A DNA stretch of 64,000 bases, taken from a virus. A program made the position numbers and the translations under genes. Shown here piece by piece: positions 1 to 8,312 of this stretch. Within the stretch, counting starts at the first letter, position 1. Every line of letters begins with the position of its first letter. The stretch covers positions 17,590 through 81,589 of IMG/VR virus record IMGVR_UViG_3300032289_001838. One strand, written 5' to 3'. Under the pieces are notes generated by a model. It saw only the letters and a program-made list of their open reading frames with translations. It was not told the origin of the DNA and searched no databases.

Positions 1-251
1 TGACTATACATCTGATTTTCTAATTTATAACCAGGACTTCTTTTTACTGGTTTAGCTAATTTATAACCAACTTGTGTATAAGTATCTGGTCTTGCGCCTT
101 TTCTAGAAAAAGCAAATGGAGTTCTCGCTGCGTCTCCTCCAACAGCGACCGGTCCAGATGCAACTGCGCCAGTACCAGTGGTACTAGCTTCGTTTTTAGC
201 TCTTAATTTGCTTAAGAGTTTCTTAATCTTGAGTTTTAAGTGTGGCTTCAT
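1..251 (-). CDS. Partial structural-type protein (N-terminal 83 residues)
   Basis: An open frame starts with ATG at 251 and runs off the left edge. The protein begins with a strongly basic stretch (MKPHLKLKIKKLLSK), then a Gly/Ala/Ser linker, then a segment with GDAARTPFAFSRKGARPD. It overlaps the end of the preceding gene by 29 nt in another frame, which is typical of tight phage operons. It lies downstream of the portal gene, where T4 phages keep head assembly genes, so a head or prohead role is likely. I do not recognise the family. The start is supported by the overlap and the lack of any other gap. Confidence 0.6.
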   Translation of the reverse strand, partial: MKPHLKLKIKKLLSKLRAKNEASTTGTGAVASGPVAVGGDAARTPFAFSRKGARPDTYTQVGYKLAKPVKRSPGYKLENQMYS

Positions 252-1107
252 TCTTTAACTTGTCGATTTCTTCAACTAATTCATAAGCGTTTAACAATGA
301 AGTTAATTGATTTTCTTTTACTACACCTACAACATTTTTATTAGAAAATTGATTAACTACTTCGGTTATCTTAATTTTTACTATATCAGAATTAATTGTT
401 TGAAGATTTTCTTTTAGAATGAGACTTACTCTTTTATACTCTTCGTTGACAAATTTAGTAAATTTGTTTGAATTACTAATATTTGTAATGTATTCTTTAA
501 GTAGTTTCTTTTGTGCTGGTAACAAATTACTATACTTAGTATTGAAATTTTCGATCAAGAATTTATAGGCTAATAATCTTACTTCTGCACTTTGACTTTC
601 ATAAACATCCAAACTTTCTTCTCCACTCTTCTTTTCTTTAATTAGATTTTCAACAACGTATTCTCTAGATTCTAATAATTCTTCAACATCAAATTTGACT
701 TCTTGTTCAGCTTGGTTTTCAAATAATTTATATACCGAAGCGTATAATTTATAATTTGGAATTTTGTTCTTTAAAAATTCATCAATATTATATTTCTCTT
801 TTATCTCTTTAATAATATTATACTTTTGTTTATTCAATTCACGTTCGTCCAGTTTTGATCGTGTCTGCAGTACTACGTTCAAAATACGGTCGGCAGAATT
901 TGCATCTTTACTGGATTGTTGAAGTATGAAATTATATAATTGTGCTTCTTTACCAAGTTCTTTACTTTCGTGGAAGTATTTAAACATTAAATTTTTAGTA
1001 AACGATTCATCTCTACCCGCCAAAATATCCGCAGTTATTTGGCGAGTAAGAAGCTCAAACAATATTCCAGCATTCTTGAATTTTGAATGTTTTGCTTTCT
1101 TGTGCAT
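223..1107 (-). CDS. Conserved T4-type protein downstream of the portal gene, function unknown
   Basis: A 294-residue, Lys/Glu-rich, mostly helical protein beginning MHKKAKHSKFKNAGILFELL. Proteins with this KFKNAGILFELLTRQ-type start occur next to gp20 in environmental T4-like phages as far as I recall, but no function is assigned. The centre and C-terminus have heptad-like spacing of Leu/Ile and could form coiled coils. The gene follows gp20 with a gap of about 50 nt, and an AT-rich octamer (TATAAATA/TATTTATA) sits just upstream of its ATG. A head-assembly role (scaffold or core) is an inference from position only. Confidence 0.7.
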   Translation of the reverse strand: MHKKAKHSKFKNAGILFELLTRQITADILAGRDESFTKNLMFKYFHESKELGKEAQLYNFILQQSSKDANSADRILNVVLQTRSKLDERELNKQKYNIIKEIKEKYNIDEFLKNKIPNYKLYASVYKLFENQAEQEVKFDVEELLESREYVVENLIKEKKSGEESLDVYESQSAEVRLLAYKFLIENFNTKYSNLLPAQKKLLKEYITNISNSNKFTKFVNEEYKRVSLILKENLQTINSDIVKIKITEVVNQFSNKNVVGVVKENQLTSLLNAYELVEEIDKLKNEATLKTQD

Positions 1108-1115
1108 ATTATTAT

Positions 1116-1127
1116 TATTTATAAATA
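1116..1127 (-). promoter_or_regulatory. Late-promoter-like octamer TATAAATA upstream of the 1107 start
   Basis: The overlapping palindromic sequence contains TATAAATA on both strands, 9-20 nt before the ATG. TATAAATA is the known gp55-dependent late promoter core of T4. This is the clearest case where the T4 orientation is present on the coding strand. Confidence 0.4.
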
Positions 1128-1159
1128 TAGATCAACTATGTAAATATATAGGAATTGTG

Positions 1160-3058
1160 TTATTCTTTTATATTTATTTCGTCCATATAAGATTTTTCAT
1201 CACCTTCTCTCAAAATTTTCTTTTCATCTTCAACTGTATTTAACATATCACTTAAACCTCTAAGTGATTCCAATGATAGAGGAGATTTGTTTTTGTATTT
1301 ATGTGTTACGGATAAATCGGACGTTCTATTATTTTCTAAGCCGCCTAGTGGGTCTTCTCCGAATGGATATTTACCAGCATCCTTTCTTCCGGTTTGATCT
1401 CTTTCTGCTAATTTTGCTGGCGGTTCACTGGGTTTGCTTTCTTTATCAGTTGGCTTGTTCTCACCGGGTGATTTTTCAGTTGGTGACGATGTATCAGCTG
1501 CTTCTGTGTCAGCTGATCCATCTTCTGGTACTGATCCAGTGTCTCCTTCACCTTTGTCTTTAGATTGTAAGAATTTAATTGCTGGATCGTTACCTTCTTC
1601 TTCAATCTGTTTAAATCTATATGTGCCTTTAGCATCGTCAACTAATTGCTTTTGCAAATCAATCATATCTTGGTCACTTAAACCAAAGACATTTTCATAA
1701 ATCCATTTTTTACTGAAGAATTTATTTTCTTGCATGTCTTTGGAGACTTCAACTTTACTCTTCCAAACATCAATCTTTTCTTTTTCAAAGATAGTAGATG
1801 GATTTGTCAATTCTAGTGTAAAGTCTACCAATGATTCATCACGATATCCTTGAGAATATAAGTGAATAACCGCAATCTTATTCAATTCACTAACAATAAT
1901 TCTTTGAATACGTTGAATTGTACGTGCAAAACGAATATCTTCTGCTGCCAATGTAGCTTTACCACTTAAACTTTCGTCGTAACCTAAGAATGCTTTTGGA
2001 ATCTTGAGTGCTGCCATCATCTTATTACGAAGATATTCAATGTCGTCTGTGCCTGTCCATTCAAGACCTGGCAAATTATCAATACTAGTACCGCTGTCAC
2101 TGCCACGAACTGGCAAGAAAAAGTCCTCTACCATGTTTTGTAGATTAAAACGTAAGTTATAATCGCCGGTTTGTTGATCCAAATATGGAGTCTTTTTCAT
2201 TTGGTTCATTATTCGTTCCATATGATTGTCAACTTCATTTGGAGGAATATTACCGATATCAACTTTGAAAATACGTTTTTCGGGAGCACGCATGATACGA
2301 TGAATTAACATTGCGTCTTCCATCAAACTCAATTGTTTCCAAACACGACGAGCGCCTTCCAACATACTCTTACCATATGGTAAAAAGTTACTGTCACTCA
2401 ACAATCTAAAATGTGCAATTTGGTAGTTTTCTAAGTCTTCAAGTTTGTTTCCATAGGGAAGATTAACTTGGAATTTAACGAAATTTTTATTGGTCAAATG
2501 TGCATTTTCTACACGGGTTACATAATATGTACTCAAAGGTTCAACCAAATACACACCATACTCAGGACTAATATGTAAACGAAGATAAAAATCTCCATAT
2601 TTAACCATGCAGCGAGTCCAACTCCAAAGATTGAATTCAATATTTAGAATATCATAGAATAGGTTATGAAGAATATTCTTGATTTCATCATTAGTAGACT
2701 TAATCTGCAAAATATCACCCATTTCATTTCGTGTTGTACATTCATCTGCATAAATGTCTAATGCAGATGCAAGAATTGGATCCATATCCATTGTATCATA
2801 ATCACGAAATAGTTCTACACGACTACTTTGATATGATAGATTGAAATCTCTTGTATATTGATTGTATGAAGTTGTACGTAATCTATTAAAACGATCTCTT
2901 AAACTATTACGATCTGTAGCGTATTGAATCTCGTCGGTATCTACAACTTTTAGTTTCTTACCGCCAATATTACGAACAATTACATCATTTGAAAACAAAC
3001 GTTTCAAACGTGCAAATAATGAACGGTTTCTTAATTCCTGAAATGATTGATCTGACAT
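1160..3058 (-). CDS. 20: Portal vertex protein, gp20 family
   Basis: The 632-residue protein forms the dodecameric portal at the head vertex through which DNA enters and leaves and on which the prohead is started. The central region carries the gp20 pattern: YGDFYLRL, RAPEKRIFKVDIGNIP, a TGDYNLRF segment, the LPGLEWTGTDDIEYLRNKM segment and ALKIPKAFLGYD. Length is somewhat above T4 gp20 (524 aa), mainly because of an acidic, Ser/Pro/Glu-rich low-complexity tail of roughly 120 residues. It lies directly downstream of the split terminase, so packaging motor and portal are neighbours. Confidence 0.93.
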   Translation of the reverse strand: MSDQSFQELRNRSLFARLKRLFSNDVIVRNIGGKKLKVVDTDEIQYATDRNSLRDRFNRLRTTSYNQYTRDFNLSYQSSRVELFRDYDTMDMDPILASALDIYADECTTRNEMGDILQIKSTNDEIKNILHNLFYDILNIEFNLWSWTRCMVKYGDFYLRLHISPEYGVYLVEPLSTYYVTRVENAHLTNKNFVKFQVNLPYGNKLEDLENYQIAHFRLLSDSNFLPYGKSMLEGARRVWKQLSLMEDAMLIHRIMRAPEKRIFKVDIGNIPPNEVDNHMERIMNQMKKTPYLDQQTGDYNLRFNLQNMVEDFFLPVRGSDSGTSIDNLPGLEWTGTDDIEYLRNKMMAALKIPKAFLGYDESLSGKATLAAEDIRFARTIQRIQRIIVSELNKIAVIHLYSQGYRDESLVDFTLELTNPSTIFEKEKIDVWKSKVEVSKDMQENKFFSKKWIYENVFGLSDQDMIDLQKQLVDDAKGTYRFKQIEEEGNDPAIKFLQSKDKGEGDTGSVPEDGSADTEAADTSSPTEKSPGENKPTDKESKPSEPPAKLAERDQTGRKDAGKYPFGEDPLGGLENNRTSDLSVTHKYKNKSPLSLESLRGLSDMLNTVEDEKKILREGDEKSYMDEINIKE

Positions 3059-3081
3059 ATATTATTTTAATATATAAGTAT

Positions 3082-4275
3082 TTACAACAACCAAGTTAAA
3101 CTTTCTTTTTTATCGTTTACCGTAAAATCCATCGTCTTGTGATGGTCAGCAACACGACTCACATCCTTTTGAACGGTAACAGGACTTGTTACTTTAGATA
3201 TTTTAGAAATCATTGCTTTGTTATAAGCTATTTGATCATTTCTAAGTCTCAATGCGGTTTCACGAACCCACAAACCAATACCCATAGACATTACCAAGTC
3301 ATCGTTATAACCTCTCATCGCTTCTGCTTTAGGTCCGTTCCATATAAATACATTTAATTCCTCAAACAATCTTTTAGACTTCATAATCACTTGTTTTTGT
3401 CTAAAAAATAACTCTAAATTACTTACTATTAACGGTCTATTTTTACTGGTTGTAGTAAATCCAGCTACTAATTTTTTATCTTGTGTATTTAACTTATTAC
3501 TATACGACTTCTCCACATCTACAATGGTAAGATCTGTTGCACTATAAAATGTATTTTGATAATCTCTATCTATTATCTGTTGAAGTGTTCCCCAACCTAC
3601 GTTATTATTTTCTACAACCAATAAAGCATTGTTATATTCGGTTGCAACAGTCACCAATAAATTACCATAATCTTTGGTTGTTAGTTGACCTCTATATTCA
3701 GCAACTTGTTCCATCGTCTCAATATCGATAACATGAAATGCACTAAAATCTCCACCATCTCCTCTTGCACAGTCTGCTGTTAATAGATAATTTTTACTAT
3801 AATTAGGATAATCCCATATCCATAAATCTTGATTATTACCACGCTTTTCTACGGGATCTTTTATATAGGTCTGTTTATAAAACTCAAGAACATCTACACT
3901 CACAACTTGATTACCTGATGTACTAAAATCACAATTATGTGAAACAATTCCGTCTACATTAAAAACATTACCGCCGGAGACGTTTACTATATCATATAAA
4001 TCAATGGGATTTTCGAATTTTTCTATCGTTATGACAACTACATCTACACCATTTGCTCCCGATATTTTTGATCCGATTTTGATATCGTGAGATCGCAGTA
4101 CTGAATTTTTATATATAAAAGGATGATTGTCCGAACATTTTATTATTTTGCCATTACTCAATAATATTTTATAGTAACAATCCTTTTTTATTTTTCTGAT
4201 TCCAAAAAAATCTTGGTAACCTGTTGGAGTCAAAATTTGAAACTTAGTATTTAGTTTAACATTTGAATCGATCAT
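3082..4275 (-). CDS. 17: Large terminase C-terminal half, preceded by the C-part of a split intein
   Basis: Residues 1-114 are the C-terminal part of an intein and residues 115-397 are the nuclease half of the T4 gp17-type terminase. The intein part shows a block B with the catalytic His (CSDNHPFIY, 47-55), a block F (IDLYDIVNV) and a block G ending in NVDGIVSHN, followed by Cys115 as the +1 nucleophile. The extein begins CDFSTSGNQ and contains the RNase H-like nuclease acidic motifs LTADCARGDGGDFSAF, VVENNNVGW and GYNDDLVMS. The start codon overlaps the stop of the endonuclease gene (ATGA). Protein trans-splicing to the N-half at 5046-5879 would give a terminase of about 529 residues. Confidence 0.93.
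   Translation of the reverse strand: MIDSNVKLNTKFQILTPTGYQDFFGIRKIKKDCYYKILLSNGKIIKCSDNHPFIYKNSVLRSHDIKIGSKISGANGVDVVVITIEKFENPIDLYDIVNVSGGNVFNVDGIVSHNCDFSTSGNQVVSVDVLEFYKQTYIKDPVEKRGNNQDLWIWDYPNYSKNYLLTADCARGDGGDFSAFHVIDIETMEQVAEYRGQLTTKDYGNLLVTVATEYNNALLVVENNNVGWGTLQQIIDRDYQNTFYSATDLTIVDVEKSYSNKLNTQDKKLVAGFTTTSKNRPLIVSNLELFFRQKQVIMKSKRLFEELNVFIWNGPKAEAMRGYNDDLVMSMGIGLWVRETALRLRNDQIAYNKAMISKISKVTSPVTVQKDVSRVADHHKTMDFTVNDKKESLTWLL
3934..4275 (-). other. Split intein, C-part (114 residues, AceL-TerL type)
   Basis: The segment contains blocks B, F and G but lacks block A, which is on the other polypeptide. The sequence FQILTPTGYQDFFGI and the NHPF motif resemble the C-part of the described AceL-TerL intein. 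The terminal Asn114 followed by Cys115 provides the residues for Asn cyclisation and transesterification. Confidence 0.92.
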
Positions 4276-5024
4276 ATGTCTATTGTAAATAGTTTACACC
4301 CTAACAAATTTTTAATTTCAGTTTCTCTTTGGAAATCTCTTTGTTTCAATTTACCATTTTTATAGTGTCGTTTTTCGTATATTTCTAACACAACATTATT
4401 TTTCTCATCATATGCATCTAGAAAATAACCAAGTTCTTTAAGAAAAACTTCGCCACCATTTTCAGCGTGTCTAAATGTATATCCGTGTGTATTACCAAAT
4501 TCCTCAATTAGTTGTATTGATTTTTTGTTATAACGAGGTATAATTTGACCTTTTATTTCCGATAAATACTTTAATGTGGATACTCTCATTTTTTGTTTTG
4601 TTTCTGGAGTATGTAGTTTACCAATTTGAGTTTTATGATATTCCGGACATCTACGACAATATTTTGTCCATGTTATTTTTTTCCCACATTGACATTTTAA
4701 TTTTGTCAAATCATAATTATGTTCAACAATAAAACGAATCCGATAAGAAAAATTATACCGTCCCTTGTAACTTTGTTGTTGTTTAAATGCATTTTCTAGA
4801 ATACTCGTATGAAAAAGAATTGATTTATATAGTTTTGGGTTTTGTTTTATCAGAGTTCTATTCTTAGCACGACCAAATAAAAATTTATAATAATTTTCAT
4901 TTAACAATTCGGATTTGGTTTCTTCACGTGAATATAAATCAGTTTCACAACTTAATTGTTTCTTGATTTTATCCCAACCGACCGTTACATAATTTTTAGG
5001 TACACACATATGGGTTGCAATCAC
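4272..5024 (-). CDS. Free-standing homing endonuclease in the terminase gene break
   Basis: A 250-residue protein between the two terminase halves. Residues about 110-135 hold a Cys-rich, probably zinc-binding segment (CQCGKK...CRRCPEYH). A NUMOD3-like DNA-binding motif follows (GKLHTPETKQKMRVSTLKY). The C-terminal 80 residues look like the Vsr-like EDxHD nuclease family: LGYFLDAYDEKNNVVLEIYE, then KRHY, RDFQRE and LGCKLFTID. Such endonucleases are known to lie in fractured genes beside split inteins. The stop overlaps the ATG of the terminase C-half, which suggests translational coupling. The protein probably cuts intein-free terL alleles to spread the cassette; that role is inferred. Confidence 0.85.
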   Translation of the reverse strand: MIATHMCVPKNYVTVGWDKIKKQLSCETDLYSREETKSELLNENYYKFLFGRAKNRTLIKQNPKLYKSILFHTSILENAFKQQQSYKGRYNFSYRIRFIVEHNYDLTKLKCQCGKKITWTKYCRRCPEYHKTQIGKLHTPETKQKMRVSTLKYLSEIKGQIIPRYNKKSIQLIEEFGNTHGYTFRHAENGGEVFLKELGYFLDAYDEKNNVVLEIYEKRHYKNGKLKQRDFQRETEIKNLLGCKLFTIDI

Positions 5025-5045
5025 ATTCTTGTATAATACATATGA

Positions 5046-5879
5046 TTACAATTCTCCGGAATACAATTTTTCTAAAGAAATGTCAAATTCTTTTCCTGAT
5101 GTTTTATCTCTGACTCTAATCGTAGACTCTCCCCATAGACAATCACATTCTTGGGCTGCGCCTTTTACACCAGATAATTCTGTTTGTTTATCTCTCCAAG
5201 CTTGATCTCTTTCTGGATGCAGATGCCATGGTAACCTTATAGTTTTAAAATTGTTCTTACCTTCTTCAGCTTCTACCCACGTTTTATGGAAGAAATTGCC
5301 AACGCCATTTGGAGTACTTAATATAATAGCTCTACCACCAGTGGACAATGTATATTGAGCAGACAGCCAAATTTCTTCAATGCCATCGATAAACGCAGCT
5401 TCGTCAATGATTAGTAATGATAGTGCGGAAGAACGACCAGCTGTACCAGCAGAAGAGACTGCTTTGATTTGAGAACCATTCTTTAAACGCAATGATAATC
5501 TATTATCTTCTACGCATGGTACTTTTAACCAAGATGGCAAGTTATCATTAGCAAATCTAACTTTGGTAACGATTTCTTTTGCGGTTTCTTGTGTAATACT
5601 AATACAAAGAATGTTCTTGTCGTTGTGGAATGTCATTAACCACAAACTATAAGCCGCAGTAAGAGTACTAATACCCATCTGACGACTTTTGAGAACAACG
5701 TTTAACTGATTATCAACAAAGTCTTGTAAAGCGTCTTCTTGGAATGGATATAGTTCAAATCCAACAGTACCACGTATAGGATGTTGAATTTTGACATACT
5801 TCTTCATGAAGTATATAGGATCCTCAATACACTTCTTATACTCTTGTTTTATTATTTCTCTTAGATTTGGCTGACTCAT
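5046..5879 (-). CDS. 17: Large terminase N-terminal (ATPase) half, followed by the N-part of a split intein
   Basis: Residues 1-246 are the packaging ATPase of gp17 type: Walker A SRQMGIST at 65-72, Walker B LLIIDEAAF at 155-163 and the coupling motif STPNG at 188-192. The extein ends in AAQECD. Residue Cys247 starts a short intein N-part of 31 residues (CLWGESTIRVRD...), after which the gene stops. The nuclease domain is missing here and is encoded at 3082-4275. The start overlaps the previous gene by 44 nt. Active terminase therefore needs trans-splicing, or non-covalent assembly of the two halves. Confidence 0.94.
   Translation of the reverse strand: MSQPNLREIIKQEYKKCIEDPIYFMKKYVKIQHPIRGTVGFELYPFQEDALQDFVDNQLNVVLKSRQMGISTLTAAYSLWLMTFHNDKNILCISITQETAKEIVTKVRFANDNLPSWLKVPCVEDNRLSLRLKNGSQIKAVSSAGTAGRSSALSLLIIDEAAFIDGIEEIWLSAQYTLSTGGRAIILSTPNGVGNFFHKTWVEAEEGKNNFKTIRLPWHLHPERDQAWRDKQTELSGVKGAAQECDCLWGESTIRVRDKTSGKEFDISLEKLYSGEL
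5049..5141 (-). other. Split intein, N-part (31 residues)
   Basis: The segment CLWGESTIRVRD matches intein block A with Cys1 as the first nucleophile, and it ends at the gene's stop codon. Only block A is present. Classical natural split inteins carry about 100 residues on the N side; a split this close to the N-terminus is the atypical architecture known from AceL-TerL (about 25 + 104 residues as I recall). Confidence 0.9.
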
Positions 5880-6483
5880 ACTTTTCTTCGTACTCTTTTA
5901 TTTTAAGATTCAATTCTTCCAATCGAACGTCAATCACACCTATATCCTTTGTCAAATCTTCAAATATTTTATTGTAATCTATATTACCATCCCACTTTTC
6001 AAACGATCCATCTTCCTCAAGAAATGTAACATCTTTATCTTTATTTTCTTCACAGAACTTTTTGCTTTCTTCAAACTTCTTCTTATAGTCCTCTAAAATA
6101 CTACGTTCATTTTTCAAATCTTGAAGTTCATTATACACTTCAAACATTCCGATCAATTTAAGATTTGTTTGGAAATCAATAAAACAGTCATAACAATATC
6201 CCGTCTTTGGCCAAACTCTATCATCTAAATAATTACCCCATCGAACATCCATATTACAACATTTACAACGTTGTTCGTTGATAATGGTAGCACGTTTTGA
6301 AACTCTACGTTTACTTCCATTTTTCCAAACCCATTTTCTACCTTGACTGTCCTCCCATTCGTCACCTTCTTTGCGTTTATTGTTTTCCAAACTGGCATCA
6401 TAGCCAACTTGTACGAATGGACGTTCGCCCGATAAGTAATCTTTTACAATTGATAAATTGCTTTTACCTGATGCTTTCTTCAT
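5836..6483 (-). CDS. Zinc-finger/coiled-coil protein upstream of terL; candidate small terminase
   Basis: The 215-residue protein starts MKKASGKSNLSIVKDYLSGE. It has a likely zinc site made from CKCC (about residues 73-76) and CYDC (about 97-100), and a C-terminal half of charged helices with heptad spacing (from about 115 to 210). It overlaps the terminase ATPase gene by 44 nt. T4 gp16, the small terminase, is a coiled-coil protein encoded directly before gp17, so this gene is a positional candidate for that role. No sequence match to gp16 is visible to me, so the assignment is tentative. Confidence 0.55.
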   Translation of the reverse strand: MKKASGKSNLSIVKDYLSGERPFVQVGYDASLENNKRKEGDEWEDSQGRKWVWKNGSKRRVSKRATIINEQRCKCCNMDVRWGNYLDDRVWPKTGYCYDCFIDFQTNLKLIGMFEVYNELQDLKNERSILEDYKKKFEESKKFCEENKDKDVTFLEEDGSFEKWDGNIDYNKIFEDLTKDIGVIDVRLEELNLKIKEYEEKYESAKSKRNNKTRV

Positions 6484-6501
6484 AACAAATACGTATTTAA
6501 T

Positions 6502-7536
6502 TTATTTCTTAAACTTACTTCCAAGACCTTTTATAATAAAACTTCCTGTAATTTTAAATGGATTACTATAAATACTTGAGTCTCTTACAACTATACCTTC
6601 GTGTTTTTCCAAGTCTCCAATTTCACTGGTAGCATTTTTTAATATTTCATCTCCCAATTTAATTGTGGTTAAATAAACAATGGTATCATTAACTATTTTA
6701 TTTACATCTTGACCGGCGAAATCTTGACTGATATTCTTACTATCAACCGCTTTTAAAAATTGTTCACGGGTAATAAGAGGAGTTTTAAACTTTAATCCTT
6801 TTAACCAATCTTTCAAAGACTTGGTTACAGCTTCACCCATAGGATACAATGTAACTTGTTGCGTCAAAACACTAGCTAGTTTTGGTTCTGATTTGAAAGT
6901 AGTGTCAATGCTACCCAACACCTTAAAACCACTCTTCATAGCAACCTTATTTAATTTGTTTATATAAGACTGCATTGCGGTTTTATCATATGGTATTTCA
7001 ACAGCTTCTCTTGATTTAACACTTCCATCTTTACCAAATGTTTTTGGTTTAATTTCTTTTAATCCGTGGATAGCTAAAAAGTTTCCAATTTCACCATATC
7101 CCAACACATTTGTTTGTCCCTCTACATATTCAATGTTGAATAGTATATTAGGATTATCTAGTAACCCAAGCGTTTTCAATTCGGATCTTGTAGATGGAAT
7201 TGCAGCATCAAAAATATTGATAACTTTAGTACCTATATTAACAAATCCGTGACCAGCTCCAAATCTTGTCTCCAAATCTTCAGGTCTCATTCCTTTGATA
7301 TCCAATGGCTTTGCTGATCCACGATCCATCACAAATTGGCCGTTTATCATACGGATACTTGCATTAACACCGTCAATCTTTACACTACCAGCGCCTTGCT
7401 TCAAAGACTTTACTGCTTTTGCAAATACGTCAACTAATTTAGCTCCTGTATCTACAAAATCAAATGGATGTGCCATATGTCCACCTGCACCACCTTCTTG
7501 TATTACTTCACTTAAAATGTTATTTAGTCTTATCAT
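6502..7536 (-). CDS. Nucleotidyltransferase/ligase-like protein with capsid-targeting-like N-terminus
   Basis: The 344-residue protein has the order of motifs seen in covalent nucleotidyltransferases (DNA/RNA ligases, capping enzymes): motif I KIDG with Lys53 (SVKIDGVNASIR), a motif III-like ILFNIEYVEG at 131-140, motif IV EGIVVRD at 313-319 and a motif V-like FKITGSFIIKG at 327-337. These are what is seen; RNA or DNA ligase activity is inferred. No OB-fold or other partner domain is evident. The N-terminus MIRLNNILSEVIQEGG resembles those of two neighbours and contains an ILSE site like the (L/I)xE cleavage site of T4 head protease. It sits among head/packaging genes rather than replication genes. 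Confidence 0.6.
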   Translation of the reverse strand: MIRLNNILSEVIQEGGAGGHMAHPFDFVDTGAKLVDVFAKAVKSLKQGAGSVKIDGVNASIRMINGQFVMDRGSAKPLDIKGMRPEDLETRFGAGHGFVNIGTKVINIFDAAIPSTRSELKTLGLLDNPNILFNIEYVEGQTNVLGYGEIGNFLAIHGLKEIKPKTFGKDGSVKSREAVEIPYDKTAMQSYINKLNKVAMKSGFKVLGSIDTTFKSEPKLASVLTQQVTLYPMGEAVTKSLKDWLKGLKFKTPLITREQFLKAVDSKNISQDFAGQDVNKIVNDTIVYLTTIKLGDEILKNATSEIGDLEKHEGIVVRDSSIYSNPFKITGSFIIKGLGSKFKK

Positions 7537-8293
7537 ATGGTTTTAAAAATGTTTTATCGAATACAGGAATTGCTTTTTTGTAAGAACTCTTTGTTTCATC
7601 AAGAGCATTATCTGTAAATTGCCAATTCCAAAATAATTCATTTGGCGTTTTGAATCCAAAAAATTGTAATACTTCTTTTTGTGTTTGAGTAACATCTTTT
7701 CCATTCCAATTTTGACCAGTAGCAATAAATCCTGAATCTATATCTTTTACTATATTGCTTTCACCCAAAGTAGAATGTCGGTTCTCAATCCAAGTCAATC
7801 TTTCGATCAATTTTTGATAAAAACCATTGGCTTGACCCCATCTTACACTAGCAAAAAATAAAACGACATCACTTTCAAATAACTCTTTACTTATTTTCCA
7901 CAATTCATCATTTTTGTTATTAATACTAGCCCAACAACGAAGATCGCCTGTAGGATTTTTGTCTTTATCTTTTAATGAAGCATCTTTTGTTCCACAATGA
8001 TTTCCCCATTTAGATGATACGTTACCCTCACACGGAAATATGTTTAACTTGGTTGTATCAATTAAAGATACTTTTTCTTTGCCTAATAATTCTTGTATTT
8101 TAATTGCTAATTGTGTGCTTTTAGCGATATCATCTTTGTGACCACTCCATCTATTACTGGTTGTAAGCAATAGTACTTTGTTCTTGGTACGTAAATATTC
8201 TATTGTCTTTTTGTATTTACGAGCATAAAGATCCATATCTTGCTCGCTTTGAGGAAGTTTGGCTTCTAATAATAAATCGTTTAAACTGATCAT
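7520..8293 (-). CDS. Flavodoxin-fold NAD(P)H-dependent FMN reductase-like protein
   Basis: From the ATG at 8293 the protein begins MISLNDLLLEAKLPQ and is about 257 residues. An in-frame ATG at 8353 exists but would overlap the preceding gene, while the 8293 start leaves a normal 19-nt gap and gives the N-terminus shared with neighbours. After this leader comes a Rossmann-like start (NKVLLLTTSNRWSGHKDD), a Cys-containing loop (PCEGNVSSKWGNHCG) and the typical reductase segment VVLFFASVRWGQANGFYQKL followed by ERLTWIENR. The fold suggests FMN binding and reduction of a quinone or azo-type substrate, but the substrate is unknown. It overlaps the ligase-like gene by 17 nt. Confidence 0.65.
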   Translation of the reverse strand: MISLNDLLLEAKLPQSEQDMDLYARKYKKTIEYLRTKNKVLLLTTSNRWSGHKDDIAKSTQLAIKIQELLGKEKVSLIDTTKLNIFPCEGNVSSKWGNHCGTKDASLKDKDKNPTGDLRCWASINNKNDELWKISKELFESDVVLFFASVRWGQANGFYQKLIERLTWIENRHSTLGESNIVKDIDSGFIATGQNWNGKDVTQTQKEVLQFFGFKTPNELFWNWQFTDNALDETKSSYKKAIPVFDKTFLKPYDKTK

Positions 8294-8312
8294 TTTGATA
8301 ATTGGTATAAAA

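Noticed and set aside
3082-5879. Group I intron or frameshift as explanation for the split terminase
   Set aside because: Intein blocks A, B, F and G with catalytic Cys1, His, Asn and Cys+1 are present at the break, and no intron core or frameshift site is needed.
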